From: a bacterium
GTDB lineage: Bacteria; Armatimonadota; Fimbriimonadia; Fimbriimonadales; Fimbriimonadaceae
Assembly (NCBI GenBank): GCA_013823945.1
Contig: PNMZ01000001.1
Span: 682,001-746,000, forward strand
DNA length: 64,000 nt
Direction: 5' to 3'
The position numbers and the translations under genes are program-made. Positions 1 through 7,484 of this stretch are shown here, piece after piece. The notes below the pieces were generated by a model that was not told the DNA's origin, ran no database searches, and saw nothing but the letters and a program-made list of their open reading frames with translations. The first letter of the stretch is position 1, and each line of letters opens with the position of its first letter.

Positions 1-490
1 CCGCCCCCGCGGCATCGCCAAACAGAACGCACGTCGACCGATCCGACCAATCAACGTACTTAGTCAAGGTATCCACTCCGACCACCAAAATATGCTTCGC
101 CTGGCCTGACCGAATCAATCCGTCCGCGACGGAGAGACTGTAAATAAATCCCGCACAGGCTGCACCAAGGTCAAATGCCGCGCATTGAGCCCCAATTTTG
201 TCTTGAACCAAACACGCAACCGATGGGAAAACAAAGTCACCACTCACTGTCGCTACAATGACGAAATCGAGATCAGCCGCCGTAATTCCGGCCGCCGCAA
301 TCGCTTCGTTCGCCGCTTTGATCGAAAGGTCAGACGCCAATTCGTCTTCTGCGCAGACCCGACGCTCTCTGATCCCCGTTCGAGAATGAATCCACTCATC
401 ATTCGTTTCAACGATCTTTTCCAGATCGAAGTTGGTCATGATTTTGTCGGGCACCCCATGCCCGGTGCCCGTTATTACCGATCGAATCAT
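1..490 (-). CDS. fabH: 3-oxoacyl-ACP synthase III (FabH), 3' end cut off by window
   Basis: Condensing enzyme that starts fatty acid synthesis by joining acetyl-CoA (or a branched acyl-CoA) to malonyl-ACP in the cytoplasm. Translating the minus strand from the ATG at 490 gives a start of the form MIRSVITGTGHGVPDKIMTN, then the family stretch DEWIHSRTGIRERR, the active-site cysteine context GAACAGF and, near the window edge, YVDWSDRSTCVLFGDAAGA. 163 codons are visible, about half of the usual 320. The start overlaps the plsX stop as ATGA (487-490), so translation is probably coupled. The yceD-plsX-fabH order is a classical lipid cluster. The catalytic His and Asn lie outside the window. Confidence 0.93.
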   Translation of the reverse strand, partial: MIRSVITGTGHGVPDKIMTNFDLEKIVETNDEWIHSRTGIRERRVCAEDELASDLSIKAANEAIAAAGITAADLDFVIVATVSGDFVFPSVACLVQDKIGAQCAAFDLGAACAGFIYSLSVADGLIRSGQAKHILVVGVDTLTKYVDWSDRSTCVLFGDAAGA

Positions 491-1485
491 TCTGCGTTTG
501 TTCCTGCCAATTGACGCGCAACCCGTTCACGAGTTGTACCAACTACGTCCGCATCGACGCACTTGGCTGCATTCATGAGCGCATTATGAATCGCTTTTGC
601 ATTACTGCGCCCATGACTAATAATGCACACTCCATTAAGACCAAGGAGTGGCGAACCCCCATACTCCGCATAGTCCATCTTATCTTTGAGTGGGCGCAAG
701 GCGTTTTTCATAGGCAGAAAGAGTGCCTTTGCGGGCCCCTGGGGCACTGCTGCCCGGATTTCGTCCATGATGAACTCGGCGACACCCTCACATGCTTTCA
801 GCAAGATGTTCCCAACAAATGCATCACAAACCACGACGTCAACTGGTTTCTTAAAAATATCTTTCCCCTCAATATTTCCTGCAAACCAAGCGTGCTCTTT
901 TAGAAGGCCATAAGCTGCTTTGGCAAAGGCGTTCCCTTTAGCTGGCTCCTCCCCTATGTTTAAGAGGTGCGCCGTAGCCTGCTTGCGCCCCATCACCTGT
1001 TCAGCATAGGCTCTGCCCATAATCGCAAATTCCACCATGTGCTCCGGGTCAACGTCCGGTGACGCCCCGGCATCTAGCAGTAAAAATCGCCCGTGCTGGC
1101 ACGGGAAAACCGTTGCAATTGCCGGCCGATGAATCCCTTCAATTTGCCGCCATGCTAGCAAAGCTGCCGCTGTGCAAGCCCCTGTATTCCCCGCCGAAAC
1201 CATCGCATCCGCTTCTCCTTCTTTTACTAGCCGAGCCGAAACAGCAATCGAAGAATCCTTCTTCTGGCGCAACGCCGTTGTTGGCGTTTCGTCCATGTCA
1301 ATAACTTGGCTTGCCGGGATCACTCGGATATTCTTCGGCACCGATCCAGGCAAGAACTTGTTGATTTCTTCGGGAATTCCGACGAGCAGAATCTCACCAT
1401 CAATTAATGGAGCCGCCGATACAGCCCCCGCGACAATGGGTTCGGGTGCATGGTCGCCACCCATGGCATCAAGCGCAATTCTCAC
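487..1485 (-). CDS. plsX: Phosphate acyltransferase PlsX
   Basis: Converts acyl-ACP to acyl-phosphate, the acyl donor for PlsY in phosphatidic acid synthesis; a soluble, membrane-associated enzyme. The 332-residue length is normal. The N-terminus has the family signature ALDAMGGDHAP, followed by the conserved stretch ALRQKKDSSI and the motif SAGNTGA; the C-terminal half has VVCDAFVGNILLK and YGGSPLLGLNG. The start overlaps the upstream yceD stop as ATGA and the stop overlaps fabH, so the three genes form one operon. A separate plsC-type acyltransferase is encoded at 14936-15601. Identification is secure. Confidence 0.96.
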   Translation of the reverse strand: MRIALDAMGGDHAPEPIVAGAVSAAPLIDGEILLVGIPEEINKFLPGSVPKNIRVIPASQVIDMDETPTTALRQKKDSSIAVSARLVKEGEADAMVSAGNTGACTAAALLAWRQIEGIHRPAIATVFPCQHGRFLLLDAGASPDVDPEHMVEFAIMGRAYAEQVMGRKQATAHLLNIGEEPAKGNAFAKAAYGLLKEHAWFAGNIEGKDIFKKPVDVVVCDAFVGNILLKACEGVAEFIMDEIRAAVPQGPAKALFLPMKNALRPLKDKMDYAEYGGSPLLGLNGVCIISHGRSNAKAIHNALMNAAKCVDADVVGTTRERVARQLAGTNAE

Positions 1486-2006
1486 TCTTGTGTACTCCGG
1501 AACTGTTCTAGGACTTGCATCGCTGGGTGCCCTCCTTTTGATTCCAATGAATCATTTGTGACAGACTTTGGACATGGAGTATCCCAACTTCCGCTGCAAA
1601 GTGGCTGGGTCGGATAATTCACTAGCAAACCCTGCCGGCAGTATGCGTCCAGCATCAGTCCGTTCTTGTCAAACAACGGATATGCCTCGTCGCACACAAC
1701 CTCTGCGTACCCATCTGAAGCGTAACAGCTTGGAATCCCTTTGACAGGAAAATCGTCGTCCATGCGGAACTCAACATCATATTCCAACGGTTCTCCGCAT
1801 CGGGCACATTCCACCACAACCCTCGTTTTGAATTCTGCTTCAACAATTAGTGCATTACCAGTACTGACAGCTTCAATCCAGCCTGCCAGCGGTGCCAATA
1901 AATCAATATCTTCCTCTTCGTCCAAATCCGTTTCAATATCAAACGCCAATCGCTTGCCCGGATTTTGAACCGCCTCGTTCAAATCTACCAAACCGTGACG
2001 TTTCAT
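1482..2006 (-). CDS. YceD/DUF177 family protein
   Basis: 174-residue protein of the DUF177 (YceD, 23S rRNA accumulation) family. Support comes from the paired cysteines CARCGEPL in the middle, the following acidic stretch with DDDFPV, and the C-terminal LCSGSW..PCP segment that aligns with the family's second cysteine pair. The start at 2006 (MKRHGLVDLNEAV) fits the family better than an upstream ATG at 2075. YceD genes usually sit before rpmF and plsX. Here plsX follows directly, with a 4-base overlap and no rpmF between. The role, probably in large-subunit rRNA processing or stability, is inferred from the family. Confidence 0.82.
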   Translation of the reverse strand: MKRHGLVDLNEAVQNPGKRLAFDIETDLDEEEDIDLLAPLAGWIEAVSTGNALIVEAEFKTRVVVECARCGEPLEYDVEFRMDDDFPVKGIPSCYASDGYAEVVCDEAYPLFDKNGLMLDAYCRQGLLVNYPTQPLCSGSWDTPCPKSVTNDSLESKGGHPAMQVLEQFRSTQE

Positions 2007-2089
2007 TACCCCATATTCTACCAACCTGAAAATTGCGCACTTTACCGCAACCGGGTCAACTTCTTCCAAATGCAACCAAACATGAGCTT

Positions 2090-2094
2090 GGGGA
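2090..2094 (+). promoter_or_regulatory. Shine-Dalgarno-like site for the HDOD gene
   Basis: GGGGA lies 8 bases before the ATG at 2103. The in-frame ATGs at 2070 and 2082 have no comparable purine run in front, so this site decides the start. Confidence 0.5.
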
Positions 2095-2102
2095 ACAGCT
2101 TT

Positions 2103-2969
2103 ATGGTCTCAACTTGTACAAGTAGCCGGCAAAACGAATCAGCTTTGCGGAGCGTTGTGTTCAAAGCGCTTGATCATAAGGTCGTATTCTCAACCACTTC
2201 TAAGCTCAGCACAATTATCAACAACGAACTGATTTCGCCAGTCATGATCACGCGATTGGTCGTACCCACTCCAGAATTTGAGACAACAATCAAGAATGGT
2301 TTGAAGGCGGGTATCTACACCGAAGAACCGATCGAATTCACAGATCTGCGACAAGCGTTTAGTGCAATCGATCAAGAAACAACTTGGGAACTTACGATAA
2401 AGGCAGGGCTTGAAACAATCTCGAGGCCGCTACTAAATCAATCCGGACTCAGCCTTCGGGAGTTTTTACGGCATTCGTTTGCAACCGCTGCTGGCTGCGC
2501 AAGTATCGCCGAGTTCCTCGACCTTCCCAAGCACCAGTTCATCGTTGCAGGGCTCTTTCACAACATCGGAATCCCCGTTTTGGCAAATTCTTTCCCCGAT
2601 AGCTACAAGACGTTTCAGAATGTTTTGCCTGGCTCAAGTACCTTTCTCGAAGATTTGGAGCGAAACGAATTTGGGTTCACTCATGAGGATGCAGGAGCCG
2701 TTTTTCTCATGGCCGCAACGTCTCCGGACAATTCTTGGAAATCTGCGTCCAATCACCATTCCCCCGATGAAACAAACGATTTGATTACTGCTTCAGTGCG
2801 AGTTTGTAGCAACGTGGCCCATCAAGTTGGCTGTACCCTGGGATTCGCAAATGCTTGCAACAAACTTCACCCGTCACTCATTCCGGGGATTGGTCTAACC
2901 GATCACGCACTGTCTAAAATTGCTCTGGCAATGGCGACTGCGTCTAATCAGGCGTCCAAAATTGCCTAA
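2103..2969 (+). CDS. HDOD-domain protein
   Basis: 288-residue soluble protein with an HDOD-like core: an N-terminal helical part (ALDHKVVFSTTSKLSTI), then LREFLRHSFATAAGCASIAE and the central AGLFHNIGIPVLA, where the metal-binding HD pair of true HD phosphohydrolases is HN. Later residues VAHQVGCTLGF and DHALSKIALAM continue the all-helical fold. HDOD proteins usually act as signalling scaffolds rather than enzymes, and the HN replacement fits that. The gene is divergent from yceD, leaving about 95 bases for promoters, and precedes the lipoprotein/dop genes by 142 bases. No partner is evident. The exact start is uncertain between 2070, 2082 and 2103. Confidence 0.7.
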   Translation: MVSTCTSSRQNESALRSVVFKALDHKVVFSTTSKLSTIINNELISPVMITRLVVPTPEFETTIKNGLKAGIYTEEPIEFTDLRQAFSAIDQETTWELTIKAGLETISRPLLNQSGLSLREFLRHSFATAAGCASIAEFLDLPKHQFIVAGLFHNIGIPVLANSFPDSYKTFQNVLPGSSTFLEDLERNEFGFTHEDAGAVFLMAATSPDNSWKSASNHHSPDETNDLITASVRVCSNVAHQVGCTLGFANACNKLHPSLIPGIGLTDHALSKIALAMATASNQASKIA

Positions 2970-3111
2970 CTCATCCCAAAATTCCTGGCAAATTGTAACG
3001 TTTCTGAACGAAGTCGCGCATTCTAGCCGTCGTTTGGTGTACGCTCTGGCAACGAGCGCATAGAGGTCGTCAGGCTCCCGTGCGCCCAAGTCAGCAACAG
3101 TGAGTGAGTGA

Positions 3112-4440
3112 ATGCAGGATTTTGCTTTTAAAAAGTGGTGGATTCCCTTCGTAGCGGGTGCCTTTGTCGTAGGCTGCGCTGGGGGCGTTGGAAATACCGC
3201 CAGCACGTCTGGAGGGGCAACAACTGGAACCAGTGGAACAACCGGAACAACTGGAACGACCGCAACAACCGGTACTACTGGTCCAACCCGTTCCGTTCCG
3301 ACAGTAACCCTTCCATCTAACCGAGCCGAAGTAAGAGTGTCCATCCTCTCCGGTCAAGGGCGACGAATCCCTGGCTCGCTCTATGCGCAGCTCAATGGAT
3401 TCCGAATGAGAATCGGCGGCACGGATATCATCCCTACCGATTTCATCGGCTCTACCGATGGTATCAATGTCCAACTCGACGGTTACACGACGAACAAATT
3501 CAGCTTCTCCCAAGACATGGGCTCTAGCCTCGGCAAAAGCTACCAATTCTTGAGCTTCGACATGACCAAAATGTTTGAAGAGCAACTGGACGGATCTTTG
3601 AATCAAATTTTCAATGGCTCTTTCCCGCTCCAAAACATTCCTGTAGAAGTCCCGGTCGTTCCGGGTCGCGAAAGCACGGTTCAAGTCTTCCTGAACAACG
3701 CCGCCCTCGGCTTTGACTTCTTGTTCGACCGACCAACTTTCGATCAAAACGAATTCGATTTCGAGAATGCCCTCACGGGTTCAAACCGAATTCAAGGTTT
3801 CTTGAGCGACATGATTTCATTTAACATTTCGAGCGTCGCAACCCGACCTGGAATGGCATCAGGAGGCTCAGCCGATAAATTCATGATCTCCGGCGATGCA
3901 ATGGGGATTTCTCGATCTGCCGGTTTCGATGGCTCCTTCGACTTGTTCAGTCCGAACTTCATCGAGTCAGGCGTCACGACCAACCCGGTTCAACTCCCGG
4001 ATGGTGTTGCACCTGGAACCTACAACGTTCTCGAGCCAGATCCGTCCGTTATCCCGCCTGCAGTTGTCCGCATCACCGCCCTCCAAGGTACATGGCGCGA
4101 CGTCAACAGCGTGATCACCAACATGGGTACATCCGGAATTGTGGTCTTCCCGACCAGCCGACCTGGACAACCCCAAATGGCCGTTGCCTACGTTCGCTCA
4201 GGAAATACCTTCACCGAGCTGTACTTCGGCGAAGTGACCATCGGCGCAACGACGGGCACCGTTACGCTCTGGCCGATCAGCCAAGCAACCGTAGATGCCG
4301 GAAGTCGAACGGGTGGATTCTCCGGAACGCTCAGCAATCTGACCATCACCGCTGGCACGACCAAAGATGGCGACTACACTCTCACGGGTGCACCGGGTAG
4401 CCTTGCTGCTTCTGGTGTCTTTGTCGTCTACTCCCGATAA
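3112..4440 (+). CDS. Putative lipoprotein with Thr/Gly-rich linker
   Basis: 442 residues, not recognised as a named family. The N-terminus has two lysines, a hydrophobic core and a lipobox VVGC with Cys22, so it is probably a lipoprotein. Residues about 30-57 are a low-complexity linker of Thr-Gly-Thr units, which would hold the rest away from the membrane. The remainder looks beta-rich, with many Asn, Thr and Gly residues and a Pro-rich centre. Its 3' end overlaps the likely start region of dop, so it may be transcribed with the UBact/proteasome genes even though it would sit outside the cytoplasm. Function is unknown. Confidence 0.7.
   Translation: MQDFAFKKWWIPFVAGAFVVGCAGGVGNTASTSGGATTGTSGTTGTTGTTATTGTTGPTRSVPTVTLPSNRAEVRVSILSGQGRRIPGSLYAQLNGFRMRIGGTDIIPTDFIGSTDGINVQLDGYTTNKFSFSQDMGSSLGKSYQFLSFDMTKMFEEQLDGSLNQIFNGSFPLQNIPVEVPVVPGRESTVQVFLNNAALGFDFLFDRPTFDQNEFDFENALTGSNRIQGFLSDMISFNISSVATRPGMASGGSADKFMISGDAMGISRSAGFDGSFDLFSPNFIESGVTTNPVQLPDGVAPGTYNVLEPDPSVIPPAVVRITALQGTWRDVNSVITNMGTSGIVVFPTSRPGQPQMAVAYVRSGNTFTELYFGEVTIGATTGTVTLWPISQATVDAGSRTGGFSGTLSNLTITAGTTKDGDYTLTGAPGSLAASGVFVVYSR
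3217..3283 (+). repeat. Short tandem repeat coding for Thr/Gly linker
   Basis: Imperfect 9-base units of the form ACTGGAACA or ACCGGAACA repeat here and encode the Thr-Gly linker of the lipoprotein at 3112-4440. Such tracts can change length by slippage in frame. Confidence 0.7.
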
Positions 4441-5893
4441 ACAAACACGTTCGATCCTCGCAGGGATAGATACCGAATACGGTTTCACTATCGAGGGTCG
4501 AGACGTAACTACTCAAGCTGATGACAGCATGGCCTTCGTCCGTCACTCACCGGACGAGGGCCTTCCTATGTGGGATTATCAGTCCGAAAACCCCCGCCGA
4601 GACATGCGCGGTTTTCAAGTCAGCCATTTAACTGCTGACGCTCAAGATGCTGAATTTGACCGAGGACGATCTCGTCCACCTGCCGCCGAAGAACGATCAG
4701 ACCGCGCCCTCCCAAGTGGAGCAAGATTCTACAATGATCACGGTCATCCCGAATACGCCACCCCCGAATCTTGGAGCTTGGCAGATCTAGTCGCTCACGA
4801 ACAATTCGGAGACCAAGTTGTTCTCGGTGCGGCTAAGGCTTTGAGTCAAAAGATGAACCGAAAGGTGCAAGTCTATAAGAACAACACCGATTTCCATGGC
4901 GCTTCGTGGGGGACTCACGAGAGCTATCTCACGCCCCGCAATCATGTTTTTAGTGACCTCGCTAGCGCCATTATTCCTATCCTGATTGCTCGGCAGGTGC
5001 TGACAGGGGCTGGAAAAGTTGGGTCTGAATCAAAAGGTCCAGTCAAATTCCAAATCTCTCAACGCGCCGACTTCTTCGTCGAGTCTATGAATGTCGAGAC
5101 TCTTTCTCGCCGCCCTGTATTCAATACGCGCGACGAACCTCACGCTGATTCCAGTAGGTGGCGTCGCCTTCATGTCATCTCAGGCGACAGCAACATGCAT
5201 CCTGGGTGTACACGTCGCAAAGTCGGCCTCGTAAAACTCGCCCTTATTCTCCTCAACCAAGACCGAGTCCCCAAGTGGGAAATCCCTGACCCCGTGACAT
5301 CTTTCCAACTCATAAGTCGTGATGCGATTGGCGAAGGTCGAGTTGACCTCGAAGCTCGATCCTGGACTACTCCCCGCCAAATCTTGGAATCTTACTGTGA
5401 CGCCGCCGACCGAGCAGAAATCGCCGATCCTGAAATTCTTGAATTGCTATCGGAAACTCGCACTCTCCTGGAAGCACGGCACTCCAACCCCGATAACTAC
5501 TGGCCCCATGTCGACTGGGCAGCTAAGCTCTGGCTTCTTAATCAATTCGCCGATTCTGAAGGTCATTGGGAGCAGTCCGCAATGCAAGCCCTCGATCTCC
5601 AATATCACCTTCTTGACCAAGAAGAAGGCCTGTACTACGGACTTTCAAATGCAGGGCTTCTCCGCGGAGCTGACGTTCAGCCGTCCTCACCCCTCTCCCC
5701 CCCGAATGGTTCTCGAGCCATCGCCCGCGCGGTATTCATCCAGAATTTTCCAGACCAAATCGAAACTCTCTCTTGGGGCCAAGTCCGCCTCAAATCAGGC
5801 AAAACAATCACCTTAGATCCAAGTCTCTGGTACGAACAGAGCCTCCTTGACGTAGAATCAATCGAAGAACTCGTCCAAAGGCTTCCCCAATGA
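4415..5893 (+). CDS. dop: Dop-like Pup/UBact deamidase (PafA/Dop superfamily)
   Basis: Member of the carboxylate-amine ligase-like superfamily that handles Pup tags. Dop deamidates a C-terminal Gln of the tag to Glu and can remove tags; PafA ligates them. Family motifs seen: GIDTEYGF near the N-terminus (Dop usually has Glu where this has Asp), FYNDHGHPEYATPE with the catalytic-type Asp, YKNNTDFHGASWGTHESYL, FQISQRAD and FNTRDEPHAD..RRLHVI. Dop-like rather than PafA-like traits are the WDYQSENPRRDMRGF segment (the Dop insertion region), DHGHPEY, VDWAAKLWLL and LDLQYHLL. About 492 residues fits Dop. The start is uncertain: GTG 4415, TTG 4421 or ATG 4367, all inside the upstream gene. The stop overlaps ubact as ATGA. 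Confidence 0.88.
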   Translation: MSLSSTPDKQTRSILAGIDTEYGFTIEGRDVTTQADDSMAFVRHSPDEGLPMWDYQSENPRRDMRGFQVSHLTADAQDAEFDRGRSRPPAAEERSDRALPSGARFYNDHGHPEYATPESWSLADLVAHEQFGDQVVLGAAKALSQKMNRKVQVYKNNTDFHGASWGTHESYLTPRNHVFSDLASAIIPILIARQVLTGAGKVGSESKGPVKFQISQRADFFVESMNVETLSRRPVFNTRDEPHADSSRWRRLHVISGDSNMHPGCTRRKVGLVKLALILLNQDRVPKWEIPDPVTSFQLISRDAIGEGRVDLEARSWTTPRQILESYCDAADRAEIADPEILELLSETRTLLEARHSNPDNYWPHVDWAAKLWLLNQFADSEGHWEQSAMQALDLQYHLLDQEEGLYYGLSNAGLLRGADVQPSSPLSPPNGSRAIARAVFIQNFPDQIETLSWGQVRLKSGKTITLDPSLWYEQSLLDVESIEELVQRLPQ

Positions 5894-6072
5894 TTTACGC
5901 CGATCGAAAACAAGCTCCCATGCCATCCGAACCTCAGCGCAAGCTCGGTGATGAAGGCGGCCCCTCCAAGCCTGATATCGGGCGTCCGACTGCTCCGAAC
6001 GAACTTCTCAAGCGTATGAAAAATGTCGATCCTGACCAAGCGAAAAAGTATCGCCAACGATCTGGTCAATGA
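5890..6072 (+). CDS. UBact/Pup-like protein modifier with C-terminal Gln
   Basis: 60-residue (or 50, if started at ATG 5920) hydrophilic, charged protein ending KKYRQRSGQ. Its layout matches UBact, the Pup-like tag described in several Gram-negative phyla: a disordered Pro/Gly-rich front, then LLKRMKNVDPDQ and a basic YRQRSG tail. The tag is joined by its C-terminus to lysines of target proteins, which go to the bacterial proteasome. The terminal residue is Gln, which needs conversion to Glu before ligation; a Dop-like enzyme lies immediately upstream. Both ends overlap neighbours by ATGA (5890-5893 and 6069-6072), so translation is probably coupled across dop-ubact-prcB. Start 5890 is preferred for that reason. 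Confidence 0.88.
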   Translation: MIYADRKQAPMPSEPQRKLGDEGGPSKPDIGRPTAPNELLKRMKNVDPDQAKKYRQRSGQ

Positions 6073-6800
6073 ATAAAACTCCCATTCAAGACTTTGCCGA
6101 TCTTGTCGGCTTTCGTCCCCAGCCAGTTCCACCTGACCACGTTCATGGCACAACGGTCATTGCACTAAGATACAACGAGGGGTGCTTAATCGTAGCCGAC
6201 CGACGTGCCACGATGGGCAACCTCATCATGTATGAAGGCGCGGAGAAAATTGAAATCCTCGATGACGAAACCGTAGTCGCAATTTCAGGAGCCTATGCGA
6301 GGAGCATAGAAGTTTGCCGCTATCTCAAGCATGCATTCAAGTACTACGAGCGCCTAAACCAGTTTGAAATCTCCGCCGAAGGAAAACTCATGGAAATCTC
6401 CCGAGCTTTGGCGGGAAATCTGGAGATCGCCATGCAAGGCGGAGTGTTTCTTCCCATTGCCGCTTCATATGACAAGCGCGCAGATAAATTCGGCGTCTAT
6501 TTCTTCGATACCGCCGGAGCGCGATTCATGGGCGCAGATTATGCCGCTGCGGGCTCTGGATCGGAGCGAATAAGAGGAGTATTTGAGTACATCGCAAGAA
6601 CAAAAGGCCCCTGGTCCACCAGGCCCCGCGAAGATGTTCTGGTCGACGCCGTAACCCTGTTAGAACTAGCGGCTGATATGGACAGCGCAACCAGTGGTGT
6701 CCGGCGTCATTTACCGGTTGTCGCCGAGCTCAGTCGCGAGGGCGTCAAGCGATATTCCGATGACCAAATCCTTGCCGCCGTTCAGCAAATTCCTGTGTAG
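6069..6800 (+). CDS. prcB: Proteasome beta subunit (20S, N-terminal Thr nucleophile)
   Basis: Catalytic subunit of the bacterial 20S proteasome. The first 27 residues look like a propeptide ending in HG, followed by TTVIAL, so autocleavage would expose Thr28 as nucleophile. The matching catalytic partners are Asp44 (in VADRRAT, position 17 of the mature chain) and Lys60 (in EGAEKIE, position 33). A later SGSERIRGV stretch and GADYAAAGSG fit the family's glycine-rich loop. 243 residues; the mature part of about 216 is normal. It is the last gene of the dop-ubact-prcB group, overlapping ubact by ATGA. The alpha subunit gene that usually follows is absent; a terminator and an opposite-strand gene come next. 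Confidence 0.92.
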   Translation: MNKTPIQDFADLVGFRPQPVPPDHVHGTTVIALRYNEGCLIVADRRATMGNLIMYEGAEKIEILDDETVVAISGAYARSIEVCRYLKHAFKYYERLNQFEISAEGKLMEISRALAGNLEIAMQGGVFLPIAASYDKRADKFGVYFFDTAGARFMGADYAAAGSGSERIRGVFEYIARTKGPWSTRPREDVLVDAVTLLELAADMDSATSGVRRHLPVVAELSREGVKRYSDDQILAAVQQIPV

Positions 6801-6802
6801 GT

Positions 6803-6843
6803 AAAAAAAGAACTCCCGGCTGATCAATATCAGCCGGAAGTTC
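6803..6843 (-). terminator. Intrinsic terminator between prcB and the barrel gene
   Basis: Stem GAACTcCCGGCTGAT (6810-6824) pairs with ATCAGCCGGaAGTTC (6829-6843). On the minus strand it is followed by seven T residues (6809-6803), so it terminates the gene at 6860-7366. In the plus direction it lies just after prcB and may also stop that transcript. Confidence 0.85.
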
Positions 6844-6859
6844 TACCGTTTAAGGGTTC

Positions 6860-7366
6860 TTAGAACCGGTAGCCGACGTAGAAACCAAGCGCGGTTGCGC
6901 GGGCTCCATTTGCAGCATCGCTGTAGTTGAAGTTGATTTCGCCGAACAAAGCGTCGCCGAATTCCATGCCGTATCCAACTCGGGCGGCCAAAACCGTCTT
7001 CGTATTGGTCAGGTCAACAATTGCGACCCCAACGCCTGCTTGGAAGTAGCTTCGTCGAACCGCTTCATCACCAACATAGAATCGTTGGTTCAAAAGGATC
7101 GGGAAAGCGTTGCCTTTTGCTCCGGAACCGGATTTGCCCATCCAGTCGAAGGACAACACGGTGACGGCGTCTTCAGTCAACTTAAAGTCAACCGGAATGT
7201 CAACGCCAAACCCGATGAAACTCGGAGCGATGTCTCGCATCACTGAGTCAACCGGATAGACGTAGCCGAGTCGGAACGAAATGTTTGACGGCGGCGTGAG
7301 GTAGTTCACTTGGGCTGAGCTGATTGCCCCAAGGCCAATCGCTGCTAGCAGAGTCAGTTGCTTCAT
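6860..7366 (-). CDS. Small outer-membrane beta-barrel-like protein
   Basis: 168 residues with a signal peptide (MKQLTLLAAIGLGAISSAQ) and a mature part of alternating short beta-strand patterns such as SFRLGYVYPVD, DALFGEINFNYSD and TALGFYVGYRF. It ends in Phe, as outer-membrane barrels often do. It resembles small 8-stranded barrel proteins, but no named family is recognised. It has its own terminator at 6803-6843 and is divergent from glyS. Location in the outer membrane is inferred from these features. Confidence 0.65.
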   Translation of the reverse strand: MKQLTLLAAIGLGAISSAQVNYLTPPSNISFRLGYVYPVDSVMRDIAPSFIGFGVDIPVDFKLTEDAVTVLSFDWMGKSGSGAKGNAFPILLNQRFYVGDEAVRRSYFQAGVGVAIVDLTNTKTVLAARVGYGMEFGDALFGEINFNYSDAANGARATALGFYVGYRF

Positions 7367-7484
7367 GGTTTGCTCTTCCGTAATTCAGGAAAGCCCAATT
7401 GCCTTGGGCGCCCTCATTCTACTTGACGAGACGGCTCAGGTCAAACGAATGAGTCAATTTTATGGGCGGTACACTCAAATTTCA

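Noticed and set aside
3217-3283. CRISPR array or direct-repeat array
   Set aside because: The units are 9 bases, contiguous, with no spacers, and code for a protein linker.
5677-6153. 158-residue open frame on the minus strand across dop, ubact and prcB
   Set aside because: It is antisense to three well-supported genes and has no family motifs.
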